This document shows, piece by piece, positions 17,157-25,901 of a stretch of 64,000 nt of DNA. Below the pieces are notes generated by a model. It was not told the DNA's origin, ran no database searches, and saw only the letters and a program-made list of their open reading frames with translations. The translations under genes were made by a program, and so were the position numbers. Position 1 is the stretch's first letter; each line of letters begins with the position of its first letter. The DNA comes from Spirochaetales bacterium (GTDB lineage Bacteria; Spirochaetota; Spirochaetia; DSM-2461): contig JAQQAP010000029.1 in NCBI GenBank assembly GCA_028533045.1, positions 124,001 to 188,000 of the forward strand. The letters are read 5' to 3'.

Positions 17157-17841
17157 TGCGCTGCCTCCTGTAATGGCTTTTTCCGTTGAGCCGGGAAGAG
17201 AGATACATGGCCGTAAAGGATACGGCGATAGAAACGAGAACCAGCAGGGCCGCCTCTTTCTCTTTTCCCGGAATTTGCAGGAAGGAGTAGACCGAAAGGG
17301 GAATGGTCCGTGTTTCTCCCTGAATATTTCCCGCAAAGGTCATGGTGGCTCCGAATTCGCCCATGCTGCGGGCAAAGCCCAGGACCGCTCCGTTTATCAC
17401 TCCCGGCATAATAAGGGGAAGAGTGACCCGGAGGAAGACCGATTTCTTATCCGCCCCCAGGGTCCGGGCCGCCTGTTCCAGCCGGACGTCCACCATCTCC
17501 ATGGATTGGCGGATGCTCCGTACCACCAGGGGAAAGGAGACCGTCATGGAGGCAATCACCGCCGCCCCGCCGGTAAAGGCGATGCGCAAGCCGAACAGGT
17601 TAAACAGAACCGACCCGATCAAACCCTTCTTACCCAAAAGGAACAGGAGCAGGTAACCGGTCGTTACCGGCGGCATGACCAGAGGCAGACTGATTATCCC
17701 CTCCAGCACATCCTTTCCTTTCATCTTCCCGTGAATAAGAAAGTACACTGTCCCCAGAGCCAGGGGCAGATTGATCAGAGTAGCAAGAAATCCCACTTTC
17801 AAAGAGAGAAAGAGGGTTTCCAGCACATCGGTTCCGCTCAT
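17140..17841 (-). CDS. modB: Molybdate ABC transporter permease
   Basis: This 233-residue inner-membrane permease has about five membrane segments. Family hallmarks are LPLVMPPVTTGYLLL and the docking loop EQAARTLGADKKSVFLRVTLPLIMPG, then GFARSMGEFGATMTFAGN, a sequence very typical of ModB. It lies four bases after modA and overlaps modC, forming a classic modABC operon in order. Tungstate specificity cannot be excluded from the sequence. Confidence 0.93.
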   Translation of the reverse strand: MSGTDVLETLFLSLKVGFLATLINLPLALGTVYFLIHGKMKGKDVLEGIISLPLVMPPVTTGYLLLFLLGKKGLIGSVLFNLFGLRIAFTGGAAVIASMTVSFPLVVRSIRQSMEMVDVRLEQAARTLGADKKSVFLRVTLPLIMPGVINGAVLGFARSMGEFGATMTFAGNIQGETRTIPLSVYSFLQIPGKEKEAALLVLVSIAVSFTAMYLSSRLNGKSHYRRQRNVPNL

Positions 17842-17845
17842 TTCT

Positions 17846-18637
17846 CTACTCTCCCGCCGGTGTGAAGCCGTACTTAAGGTAGAGTTCTTTCACTTCGGAA
17901 GATTCAAGCAGGAAGCGGTAAAACTTCTCTCCCCCCGGAGAGCTCTGCTTAAGGAGGGCCGTATAGTATTGGATGGGGGTATGGGACTCTTCGGGGAAGC
18001 GGCCGATGATGACTACCTTTTCCGATTTGGCCGCATCCGTTTCATAGACAATACCACGCTCCGCTTCTTCTCTTTCCACCACGGCCATGGCGGAGCGAAC
18101 GTCGGTTCCGGGAAGAAAACGGTTTTCCAGTTCTTCATTCCAGTTAAAGTAGCTTAGGGCTTCCACGCCGTATTTCCCCGCCGGAACATGGGCCGGGTCA
18201 CCCAAAGAGAGACGTCCTTCGAAGCTTTCCGGAAAGGGGAGGGAGCCGTCTATCTCCTCAAGGGACTCTTCGGCGCCCAGGGGGGCGATAAGGACAAGCC
18301 GGTTTTTCACCAAAGGCTGACTCTCGGAAGCGGCGTCCAGTCCGTTTACGTAGGTCATCCATTTTTGGGACGCGGAGATATAGACATCCGCCGGAGCGCC
18401 CTGTTCAATCTGTTTGGCCAGTGTACCGCTTGAGGCGGGATTGATTTTAACTTCTATTCCCGTCTCTTGAGTAAAAAGGGCGCCTATTTCCTCTACAAGG
18501 TCGGTCGTACTGGCGGCGGCGAAAAGGGTCAGGCTCCCCGATTCTCCTGCTGCTGGGGTAGCCTCATTTTTTCCTTCGCCGGTCAGGGCGAATCCGAGTA
18601 GGGTAAGCAATAGTAATAATAAAACAGTTTTCTTCAT
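17846..18637 (-). CDS. modA: Molybdate-binding periplasmic protein
   Basis: This 263-residue binding protein has a signal peptide (MKKTVLLLLLLTLLGFALTGEG) and ModA features: SLTLFAAASTTDLVEEIG (oxyanion-binding Ser), INPASSGTLAKQIEQGAPADVYISAS and, near the C-terminus, FYRFLLESSEVKELYLKYGF. It captures molybdate (or tungstate) outside the membrane and delivers it to ModBC. AGGAG precedes the ATG. It is the first gene of the operon; a palindrome lies about 120 bases upstream. Molybdoenzymes are not in the window. Confidence 0.92.
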   Translation of the reverse strand: MKKTVLLLLLLTLLGFALTGEGKNEATPAAGESGSLTLFAAASTTDLVEEIGALFTQETGIEVKINPASSGTLAKQIEQGAPADVYISASQKWMTYVNGLDAASESQPLVKNRLVLIAPLGAEESLEEIDGSLPFPESFEGRLSLGDPAHVPAGKYGVEALSYFNWNEELENRFLPGTDVRSAMAVVEREEAERGIVYETDAAKSEKVVIIGRFPEESHTPIQYYTALLKQSSPGGEKFYRFLLESSEVKELYLKYGFTPAGE

Positions 18638-18656
18638 CCTTTTCTCCTCTTTCCTA

Positions 18657-18778
18657 CTTATTTACAAGAAGTGTGCCAAAGAGAAAGAGGGCCTTTAGGA
18701 GAAAAAAGGGCTTATTTACGGTTCTATTTCGTACAGGCCGGTTAAGTTTTACTTTGTTTTGTACTAAAAGGTACAAAA
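18657..18778 (-). promoter_or_regulatory. modABC upstream region with operator-like palindrome
   Basis: A perfect inverted repeat TTTTGTAC-N6-GTACAAAA occupies 18757-18778, with a related half-site TTTCGTAC at 18727-18734. Two copies of CTTATTTAC (plus strand; 18657-18665 and 18711-18719) lie exactly 54 bases apart. On the minus strand TTGGCA, 17 bases and TAGGAA may serve as promoter just before AGAGGAG. The palindrome does not match the E. coli ModE consensus as I know it. Confidence 0.55.
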
Positions 18779-18814
18779 TACGGCTGTGTTAGGTGCAAGA
18801 GGAGCGCCGGCCCC

Positions 18815-20287
18815 CTAGCTTTCCCGATAGCTTAATATCTCCCGTTCCAGAGAATCGGCGTAATCGCTTAAAGCTTTGATAATAACCTTGTCCCGGGCAT
18901 CAAGCTCTTCGGAGAGGCGGAAGTTTTCCAGCCGTTTGCGGAATTCCCCAAAATCGGAGGAGTTTTTTACCGGGGGAAAAAGGAGACGTCCCGCTGAATA
19001 GCTGCGCCACTGCTTGGCCCGGTCTTCCGGCAGGGTTTCGGGGAAGTTACGGCCTACAAAACGGCGCAGCATCTCCGGCAGGCGGGGATCGCGGAAGGGG
19101 GGCTGAAGTTTCCAGAGGTTCTCCGGCAGGGTGTTGTGGACCAGCTCGAAGCAGGCCTTGTCGTCATCCCGGAAGAAGCCCCCCGAATAAATCTGCATAT
19201 CCGGGTCTTCCTTCACCGGAGGGGCTGCGGGATCATCCTCTTCCCGGGCAAATACCTGGCGCACCTTCTGGAGAATCTCCCGGTGTTCCAACAGCTTGTG
19301 CCGGTGCAGTTCGCACTGAACCCGGTCCAGTCCCAGTCTCTCTTCCGCCTCGGCCGTGAGGGTGGAGAGAGGGGCCAGCACGGGGCATTTATTAATATGG
19401 ATACCCTTGAGGGGAATGCGGGGCGTATCGCCCAACTCTTCCCGGCGGGTGAAAATTCGGCGGCGTATCTCTTCCACGGGCAGGTCTATCAGCGGCTGAG
19501 GGTCTACTCTAAGGTCATAGAAGTAGAGGCAGTTCCGATTGGAGCTGTCCACCGTGAGGGGAGCCATGATGGTGGTGCAGCCCCTTTCGGAAGTCAGCAT
19601 ACCCGAAGTATGAAGCAGGGGAGTCATCCTATCCAGCTCAATGAGGGGCCTAAGGGCGTTTTTAGACCTTTTATCAAAGACCCACTTAAAGAGGCGGGGC
19701 TGTTTTTTCTGAATCATTTTTGCCACTTCTATGGTGGCGTACACATCGCTTAAGGCGTCGTGGGCGTTGCGGTGGCCGATTTTGTTGGCTTCGGTCAGTT
19801 TTTCCAGACGTATGGTAGGTCTTCCCGTCTCCTCGCTCACGGGCCATTCAATTCCCTCCGGCCTGAGGTCTCGGGTTACCCGCACCAGGTCAATAATATC
19901 CCAGCGGCTGTTCCCGTCGGCCCACTCCCGCAGGTAGGGATCCATGAAGTTGCGATAGTAGAGGTTGCGGATGAACTCATCGTCAAAGCGGATGCTGTTA
20001 AAACCGGTTACGGTGGTACCGGGACGGGAGAATTCCCTGTCTATGGCCCGGATGAATTCGTACTCGCTCATACCCTTTTCCAGGGTTTCCTGAGGGGTAA
20101 TGCCTGTTACCAGGCAGGCCTTGGGATCGGGTATATAGTCGGGGGTGATTTTACAGTAAAGAACTACCGGGTCTTCCACCGGCTCGAAGCTGTCATCGGT
20201 GCGGACCGCGGCAAACTGGGCTACCTTGTCCCAGGCGGGATTGGTGCCGAAAGTTTCCAGGTCGTACCATAGTATTGTCTGGGCCAT
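18815..20287 (-). CDS. sbcB: Exodeoxyribonuclease I
   Basis: This 490-residue 3'-5' exonuclease removes nucleotides from single-stranded DNA during recombination and repair. DEDDh catalytic residues are visible: YDLETFG (D9, E11), GFNSIRFDDEF near 105 and HRNAHDALSDVYAT near 182 (His and Asp). The following RLFKWVFDKRSKN and WRSYSAGRLLFPP segments match the SH3-like and C-terminal domains of ExoI. Length is normal for the family. It is followed by modA after 177 bases, with no clear terminator. Confidence 0.92.
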   Translation of the reverse strand: MAQTILWYDLETFGTNPAWDKVAQFAAVRTDDSFEPVEDPVVLYCKITPDYIPDPKACLVTGITPQETLEKGMSEYEFIRAIDREFSRPGTTVTGFNSIRFDDEFIRNLYYRNFMDPYLREWADGNSRWDIIDLVRVTRDLRPEGIEWPVSEETGRPTIRLEKLTEANKIGHRNAHDALSDVYATIEVAKMIQKKQPRLFKWVFDKRSKNALRPLIELDRMTPLLHTSGMLTSERGCTTIMAPLTVDSSNRNCLYFYDLRVDPQPLIDLPVEEIRRRIFTRREELGDTPRIPLKGIHINKCPVLAPLSTLTAEAEERLGLDRVQCELHRHKLLEHREILQKVRQVFAREEDDPAAPPVKEDPDMQIYSGGFFRDDDKACFELVHNTLPENLWKLQPPFRDPRLPEMLRRFVGRNFPETLPEDRAKQWRSYSAGRLLFPPVKNSSDFGEFRKRLENFRLSEELDARDKVIIKALSDYADSLEREILSYRES

Positions 20288-20354
20288 GGCCTATTGTAGG
20301 TCATTCATCAGCCTTTGCCAAGGAGTGAAATCCCCGGGGAAATCATCTTTTTTC

Positions 20355-20383
20355 TTGAAGGGGGAAGGTTGATGGATTATAAT
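20355..20383 (+). promoter_or_regulatory. Promoter of the membrane EAL gene, adjacent to its start codon
   Basis: TTGAAG (20355-20360), 17 bases and a perfect TATAAT (20378-20383) lie seven bases before the ATG at 20391. Transcription would start at or next to the A of the ATG, and no Shine-Dalgarno sequence is present, so the mRNA is probably leaderless. Confidence 0.75.
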
Positions 20384-20390
20384 AACTAAC

Positions 20391-22268
20391 ATGGGCGGGG
20401 CCGATTTGTACGGGAAGAACAATCCCTTTAACTGGAAAAAATATCTCATGGATGTGGAGCCGATCATTAACCGGACTTATCTCATTTATGGTATTTTTGG
20501 CTTGATTAGCACCCTTGTTCAGTATTTTTATGAATACAACGATATGAAGGCTCGTTTTTTAAATTTTTTCTACGGAATAATATGCCTTTTGATTTATAGC
20601 TTTAGAAAGAGAATCCCCGTACGATTTAAAGTCCTTTTCCTCTCCACTCTCGCCTTCATAGGTATATTTATTACTCAGGTAGTCAATGGCCTGTTGGGAA
20701 CCGGTTTTATTCAGTCTGTTGCGCTGCTTCTGACGATTATCATTTTTTTTAGGACCCGTTACGCCCTTATGATGTACGCCCTCCTTCTGGCCATTCCCGG
20801 CTATCTTGCCTGTGGGGTCATTACGGGCCGCCGGATTTACAGCCTGGAAGTATTAGAAAGGATGAATAGCATTGGGCTTTGGGTGCCCTTTCTTTTGAAC
20901 CTTGCCGCTATTGGCCTCATTTGTATCATGGCCATAGACTATTTTCGTCGTGAAGTTTTCGGGCAGGTGACAAAACTTGAACGGTTTGCCCATTACGACC
21001 CTCTGTCCGGTCTTCCCAACAGAAGCTATTTTTTTGAATCCATGGAAGAACGGGAGAAGAAAAAACAGCTCGAAAAGGGGGGCGCCCTGCTCCTTATCAA
21101 TCTTAAGCAGTTTCGCATTACCAATATGCTTTTGGGCCCGGAGTTGGCCGATGAGATCCTGCGGCTGACAGGAGAAGTCATATCCGGAGGAATCCTGGGG
21201 GAACATGATTTAGCCTGCCGGCTTATGGGGGATGAATTTCTTATCTGGACAGATATAACGGACGACGTGAGTCTGGATGTTCTAAAGGAACGGATTCTTG
21301 TGAATACCCGAAAAGCGGTGAAAGCCGAGATGAGCCAGGAGGTTAACCTGAATTTTGCCGCTGCTTATTACGAGGGCGGCCGTGACCATATTCAGGCCGC
21401 CTATAGCCGGGTTGTTTTGGCTATGAATCGGGCAAAGGCCAACGGAGACGGTAAACTGGTCTTCTATTGTAAAAAGATGAAACAGGGCTTTGAACAGGAA
21501 AGCCGTCTTTATGAGGAGCTTTCCGAAGCGATCAGCGCCGGGGAAATTGAGATGTTTTACCATGAGCAGAGGTCTATGGACGGAGAAAAGGTTGTGGGAC
21601 TTGAGTCCCTGGCCCGGTGGAAGAAAAAAAGGGGAGAATATATTTCTCCCGCTGTATTTGTCCCCCTTGTAAATAAATATAATCTCATTTTGCCCTTTGG
21701 TTATTTGACCATGGAACTGGTTTTCCGCGATTTAGCCCGGCTTATGGAAATCTACGGACCCGATATTAGCGTGTCTCTGAATATTTCCCCGGTTCTCTTT
21801 CTCTCCACCGGTTTTTCCGACTACCTAAGGGAGCAGAAAGAGGCTTTCGCCGTTAAAGACGATGTGCTTGTGCTGGAGTTGACCGAGGATATTTTTGTAG
21901 AAGACCGAGAGCTTTTGGCCCGAATTTTTGCTGAATTGAAGGATGCCGGATTCCGCATCTCCCTGGATGACTTTGGCACGGGATATTCCTCTTTGTCCTA
22001 TTTGGGCAGTATTGACTTTGATGAGGTTAAGATTGATAAATCCCTTGTGGATAATATCGATAAGGACAGAAAGCAGCTGGGGGTCATTGAGGCAATTTGC
22101 CAGCTTTCGGGGCGGATGGATTTTACCATCGTTGCGGAAGGTGTAGAGAGGGAAGAGCAGATGGTCCGTCTTCGGGAAGCCGGTTGTCACCGGGTTCAGG
22201 GGTTTCTCCATTCCCGTCCCAGACCGGTGGAGAAGCTTGGCCTATTGGGGGAAGTTACCCTTAAATGA
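20391..22268 (+). CDS. Membrane protein with degenerate GGDEF and EAL domain
   Basis: This 625-residue protein has an N-terminal membrane region (about six segments, residues 25-190), a GGDEF-like domain (about 205-355) and a C-terminal EAL domain (about 365-620). The cyclase motif is RLMGDEF near residue 278 instead of GGDEF and the inhibitory RxxD site is missing, so cyclase activity is probably lost. The EAL domain keeps the catalytic glutamate (LESLARW near 398), LDDFGTGYSS near 526 and EGVE, so phosphodiesterase activity is likely. The start codon lies seven bases after a perfect -10 box. The sugar-kinase gene overlaps its stop by four bases. Confidence 0.87.
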   Translation: MGGADLYGKNNPFNWKKYLMDVEPIINRTYLIYGIFGLISTLVQYFYEYNDMKARFLNFFYGIICLLIYSFRKRIPVRFKVLFLSTLAFIGIFITQVVNGLLGTGFIQSVALLLTIIIFFRTRYALMMYALLLAIPGYLACGVITGRRIYSLEVLERMNSIGLWVPFLLNLAAIGLICIMAIDYFRREVFGQVTKLERFAHYDPLSGLPNRSYFFESMEEREKKKQLEKGGALLLINLKQFRITNMLLGPELADEILRLTGEVISGGILGEHDLACRLMGDEFLIWTDITDDVSLDVLKERILVNTRKAVKAEMSQEVNLNFAAAYYEGGRDHIQAAYSRVVLAMNRAKANGDGKLVFYCKKMKQGFEQESRLYEELSEAISAGEIEMFYHEQRSMDGEKVVGLESLARWKKKRGEYISPAVFVPLVNKYNLILPFGYLTMELVFRDLARLMEIYGPDISVSLNISPVLFLSTGFSDYLREQKEAFAVKDDVLVLELTEDIFVEDRELLARIFAELKDAGFRISLDDFGTGYSSLSYLGSIDFDEVKIDKSLVDNIDKDRKQLGVIEAICQLSGRMDFTIVAEGVEREEQMVRLREAGCHRVQGFLHSRPRPVEKLGLLGEVTLK

Positions 22269-23212
22269 TGAAAAAAATAATAACGGTTACCTTAAACCCG
22301 GCCGTGGATTTCACGGTAAACGTAAAGAATTTCACCGTGGATCGGGTGAATCGGGCTTCGGCGGGACGCCGCGATCCGGGGGGGAAAGGTATCAATGTGG
22401 CCACCGCTCTTGCCGAAGGGGGATTCAAGCCTTGGGTGACCGGCTTTCTGGGCAAAGAGAACAGCGCCCTGTTCGGGACGCACTTCTCACGTTACTCCAT
22501 GGAAGACCGGTTTCTCCTTGTAGACGGAGCTACCAGGGAAGGCATTAAGCTTATTGATCCCGAAAAATCTCACATTACCGATATCAATTTCCCCGGTTTT
22601 GACGTTTCTCCGGGATTACTGCAGCAATTCCTCGTCCGTTTCACCCAATCGGTGAAGGATGCCGATTATCTTGTCCTGTCCGGTAGTCTGCCCCGGGGTG
22701 TTCCGGTGGACATCTATGGCACTTTGTCCGCCATTGGCAGGGAGGCAGGAGCTTTTGTAGCCGTTGATACGAGCGGGGAAGCCCTAAGATCTCTCATTAA
22801 CCGGGGCGGTGCCGATTTGATTAAGCCCAATCTTGATGAACTGATTGAAATTGATAAGACTCTAAGAGAGTCGGAGAATCCCCTGGAAGAGGTGGGAGCC
22901 TTTTATGACAGGCTTAAAGAGAAAATCCCTTATCTGGCCCTCTCCCTGGGCGAACAAGGGAGTCGGCTTTATTCTCCGGAAGGCTTTCTGAGCGCCTCTG
23001 CCCCTACGGTAGATCTAAAGAGTACCGTGGGAGCGGGGGATACCTATCTGGCCGGATTAATAGCCGGGCTGGCTCATAGTTTATCTCTAAAAGAGTGTCT
23101 TGTGAATGCCGCCTCCTGGGCCGCCTCCACCCTGACTCAGATCGGCCCCGGCCTGAATGGGGACACCCCTCCGGAGCTATACCGCAGCAGGGTTCGGATT
23201 AGGCCTTTTTAA
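22265..23212 (+). CDS. PfkB-family kinase, 1-phosphofructokinase type
   Basis: This 315-residue sugar kinase resembles 1-phosphofructokinase and tagatose-6-phosphate kinase. It has the N-terminal ITVTLNPAVD, GGKGINVATAL near residues 38-48, LSGSLPRGVP, KPNLDEL and the C-terminal catalytic VGAGDTYLAG near 257 (Asp is the base). It would phosphorylate fructose-1-phosphate or a related hexose phosphate with ATP. No PTS fructose transporter lies beside it, so FruK is not certain. Its ATG overlaps the preceding EAL gene stop (ATGATG), indicating coupled translation. Confidence 0.85.
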   Translation: MMKKIITVTLNPAVDFTVNVKNFTVDRVNRASAGRRDPGGKGINVATALAEGGFKPWVTGFLGKENSALFGTHFSRYSMEDRFLLVDGATREGIKLIDPEKSHITDINFPGFDVSPGLLQQFLVRFTQSVKDADYLVLSGSLPRGVPVDIYGTLSAIGREAGAFVAVDTSGEALRSLINRGGADLIKPNLDELIEIDKTLRESENPLEEVGAFYDRLKEKIPYLALSLGEQGSRLYSPEGFLSASAPTVDLKSTVGAGDTYLAGLIAGLAHSLSLKECLVNAASWAASTLTQIGPGLNGDTPPELYRSRVRIRPF

Positions 23213-23288
23213 AATCAGGCCGCCAAAGATCATTATAATCAAAGATTCACCCTTCCCCTGCTGGACCTTCAAAGCAAAGAGGCCTAAT

Positions 23289-24680
23289 ATGGGCGTCATG
23301 ACAGAACGAATCGGCACCCTAAACCCCATTCGGGTGATAAAAGATGACAGAGACTTTTTCAAACCCCTTCTGGCCCTGGCCGTACCCATAGCCTTGCAAA
23401 ATCTTGTTTATACGGCCCTGAATATGCTGGATACCTTTATGATAGGCCAGCTGGGGGAAGCGGCCATTGGGGCGGTGGCTCTGTCCAATCAGATCTACTT
23501 CCTCCAGATGATTACCCTCTTTGGAATTTCCAGTGGTTCCTCCGTTTTTACCGCCCAGTTCTGGGGTAAGAAAGATGAGGCGGGACTTCAGAAAACCACT
23601 GGTTTAGCCCTGCTTCTGGGGTTGATCTCTGCGGGAGTGTTTACCGCATTAACCCAGCTCTTCCCCCGGGAAATACTGGGGCTTTTTTCTCGCGACGAAA
23701 CTGTTATTGCCCTGGTCGTGCCCTATTTGCGCATTACATCGGCGGGATACATGTTTACCGCCGTTTCTATCATTCTTTCCGGGGTCCTCCGCTCTACGGG
23801 CGTGGTTAAGATGCCCCTTTATATTAGCGTCGGGGCGATTAGTCTGAACGCTCTTTTTAACTATCTTCTTATTTTTGGGAAAATGGGATTCCCCCGCCTG
23901 GGAGCTACCGGAGCGGCCCTGGCAACCACTCTGGCCCGGGTTTTGGAGATGGTTGTCCTTCTTATTCTTCTTTACGGCAGGAAGTATCCCGGTGCTTTCC
24001 ATCCCCGTAAGATGGGCCCCTTTACCAAAAAATACCTGGGCCGTTATTTTCACCGGCTCTACCCGGTTCTCCTTAATGAAATAGGCTGGGCCGGGGGCAT
24101 GACCCTGTACACCCTGGTCTACGCCCGCATGGGTACCGATATTCTGGCGGGATTCAATATAACCAATACGATTGTCCAGTTTGCCTTTGTCTTCTTTATC
24201 GGAACGGGAAATGCCAGCGCCGTGATTCTGGGAAATATGATAGGCCGGGACGCCCCCCGGGAAGACTTGCAGCGTTGCAGCCGTAAGATACTCTACATTT
24301 CTCCCCTTCTGGGATTCTTTTTTGTGATACTTATCGTTATTCTTGCTCCTTACGTGCCCCTTCTTTTTAAAATCACACCGGAGGTCCGCCGGCTAGTAAC
24401 CCATTTTATGTACATTGTCTGCCCGGTTATTCTTATTAAGGTATCCAATATTCATATAATTGTGGGAATCCTGCGAAGCGGGGGAGATACCCATATGTGC
24501 GCTGCCCTGGAACTCATTCCTCTCTGGCTTATCGCCATTCCCGTTATGGCCTATACGGGACTGGTTCTTGGATGGAATCCCTTGTTGGTCTATTTGCTTT
24601 CCATGAGTGAAGAGTTCTTTAAATACTTTTTGGGATTGGCCCGGGTACTTTCGGGGAAATGGATACATAATGTGACTTAA
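23289..24680 (+). CDS. MATE-family efflux transporter
   Basis: This 463-residue membrane protein has about twelve hydrophobic segments in two halves. MATE signatures include LALAVPIALQNLVYTALNMLDTFMIG at the start, IGAVALSNQI, YLRITSAGYMFTAVS and, in the second half, GTGNASAVILGNMIG. It would export drugs or metabolites using Na+ or H+. The ATG at 23289 follows GAGG by seven bases; an upstream frame from 23157 overlaps the kinase gene and is not used. Confidence 0.9.
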   Translation: MGVMTERIGTLNPIRVIKDDRDFFKPLLALAVPIALQNLVYTALNMLDTFMIGQLGEAAIGAVALSNQIYFLQMITLFGISSGSSVFTAQFWGKKDEAGLQKTTGLALLLGLISAGVFTALTQLFPREILGLFSRDETVIALVVPYLRITSAGYMFTAVSIILSGVLRSTGVVKMPLYISVGAISLNALFNYLLIFGKMGFPRLGATGAALATTLARVLEMVVLLILLYGRKYPGAFHPRKMGPFTKKYLGRYFHRLYPVLLNEIGWAGGMTLYTLVYARMGTDILAGFNITNTIVQFAFVFFIGTGNASAVILGNMIGRDAPREDLQRCSRKILYISPLLGFFFVILIVILAPYVPLLFKITPEVRRLVTHFMYIVCPVILIKVSNIHIIVGILRSGGDTHMCAALELIPLWLIAIPVMAYTGLVLGWNPLLVYLLSMSEEFFKYFLGLARVLSGKWIHNVT

Positions 24681-24761
24681 TTGTGTATATTTTTTTGTTA
24701 TTTGGGTGAAAAAGGGAAAAAAGGACTTTTATTTTTTTCCACATGGCTTACTATTAAATAT

Positions 24762-25883
24762 ATGGATTGGGACGAGATTGCTCGGAATCCGCGAACCGTT
24801 GAGAATTACAACCTCTTGAAGGAGGTGGGAATTCTTGATTATGTGGACCAGCAGAAAGACGAAATCAAGGATAACAACAATCTCCTGGACGAAGCGTACG
24901 AACTTTTTCAGAAAGAAACGGTCGATGAAATTGTGGAGTATATTCTTTGGCGTCTGGCCGATAAGTTTATCCCTTCCAGCGTCTATATCATCCTGAATGA
25001 GGGCATCATGGTAGATAAAATCAAAACCATAGCCTATCAAAGTATGCAGTCGGTGGAAAAAAATCTGGATATTAGTTCCCTTCAGCCCTTTGAGGAATTC
25101 TTTAAAACGTACACCGGCACCACCAGCTACCTCATACTAAAAAGCGAGATGGATGAGGAGACTCTCAAACCTCTGGAAAACTGTTACCCCGAGATCATTG
25201 TTCCCATTCAGGGATTTTCCGGGCTCTATGGGATCATGCTTTTTGGCGAAAAAATCCTGGGGGAGGAGTACAGCCCCAAGGAGATAACCTATCTAAACAG
25301 GCTTATGAGATTTACCTCCATCAGCATTCAGAACAGCATTCATTATGACCATTCTGTCAAGGATTCTAAAACAGGGCTTTACAATCATAACTTCTTTATG
25401 AGTCGGCTGAATGAAGAAATTGCCCGGAGCAAGCGTAACCATTCGGTTTTCTCCGTTATGGTTATGGATATAGACAAGTTCAAGCATTTCAACGATACCT
25501 ATGGTCACTTGGCCGGGGACGAGGTTATTCTGAATATTGCCGATACCTTGAATATGACTTTGCGGGAAGGGGATATTCTGTCCCGATTCGGAGGAGAGGA
25601 ATTTACCGTTCTTCTTCCCGATACCACACCGGAACAGTCCTGGAAGGCCGCCGAACGGCTCAGAACCGCTGTAGAAGCCATGGATACCTATTACGGAGAA
25701 CACCATTTGAAGGTTACCATCAGTATTGGCCTAGCTTCCATTCATCCCTACAGTCTGGGAACGGCAGAAGAGCTTATGACCCGTGCCGATGATGCCCTCT
25801 ACCGCTCCAAGGAAAACGGACGTAACCGTTCTACCCACTATCGTTCGGGACTTCTGAATCAGGCTCTTGATAGGGAAGAGTAG
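24762..25883 (+). CDS. GAF-like domain diguanylate cyclase
   Basis: This 373-residue cytoplasmic protein has a coiled or helical N-terminus (1-50), a GAF-like sensor (about 50-195, ending SISIQNSIHYD) and a GGDEF domain (about 205-365). The catalytic motif RFGGEEF near 277 is intact and preceded by REGD, the product-inhibition I-site, so this is probably an active, feedback-controlled diguanylate cyclase. The ATG at 24762 has TACTAT seven bases upstream and no Shine-Dalgarno sequence. A frame from 24681 adds 27 hydrophobic residues but overlaps this putative promoter and looks spurious. Confidence 0.85.
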   Translation: MDWDEIARNPRTVENYNLLKEVGILDYVDQQKDEIKDNNNLLDEAYELFQKETVDEIVEYILWRLADKFIPSSVYIILNEGIMVDKIKTIAYQSMQSVEKNLDISSLQPFEEFFKTYTGTTSYLILKSEMDEETLKPLENCYPEIIVPIQGFSGLYGIMLFGEKILGEEYSPKEITYLNRLMRFTSISIQNSIHYDHSVKDSKTGLYNHNFFMSRLNEEIARSKRNHSVFSVMVMDIDKFKHFNDTYGHLAGDEVILNIADTLNMTLREGDILSRFGGEEFTVLLPDTTPEQSWKAAERLRTAVEAMDTYYGEHHLKVTISIGLASIHPYSLGTAEELMTRADDALYRSKENGRNRSTHYRSGLLNQALDREE

Positions 25884-25895
25884 AAATTCTATTAT
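25867..25895 (+). promoter_or_regulatory. Promoter of hrpB, adjacent to its start codon
   Basis: TTGATA (25867-25872), exactly 17 bases and TATTAT (25890-25895), then six bases and the ATG at 25902. There is no Shine-Dalgarno sequence, so a leaderless transcript is predicted. The -35 box lies inside the end of the diguanylate cyclase gene. Confidence 0.7.
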
Positions 25896-25901
25896 CACTT
25901 C

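Noticed and set aside
18657..18778. Molybdenum-cofactor riboswitch
   Set aside because: The region lacks the extended multi-stem structure I would expect; it offers a short DNA palindrome instead.
24681..24761. N-terminal extension of the GAF-GGDEF protein
   Set aside because: The extra 27 residues overlap a likely -10 box and lack a good ribosome-binding site; the frame is accidental read-through from the MATE gene end.
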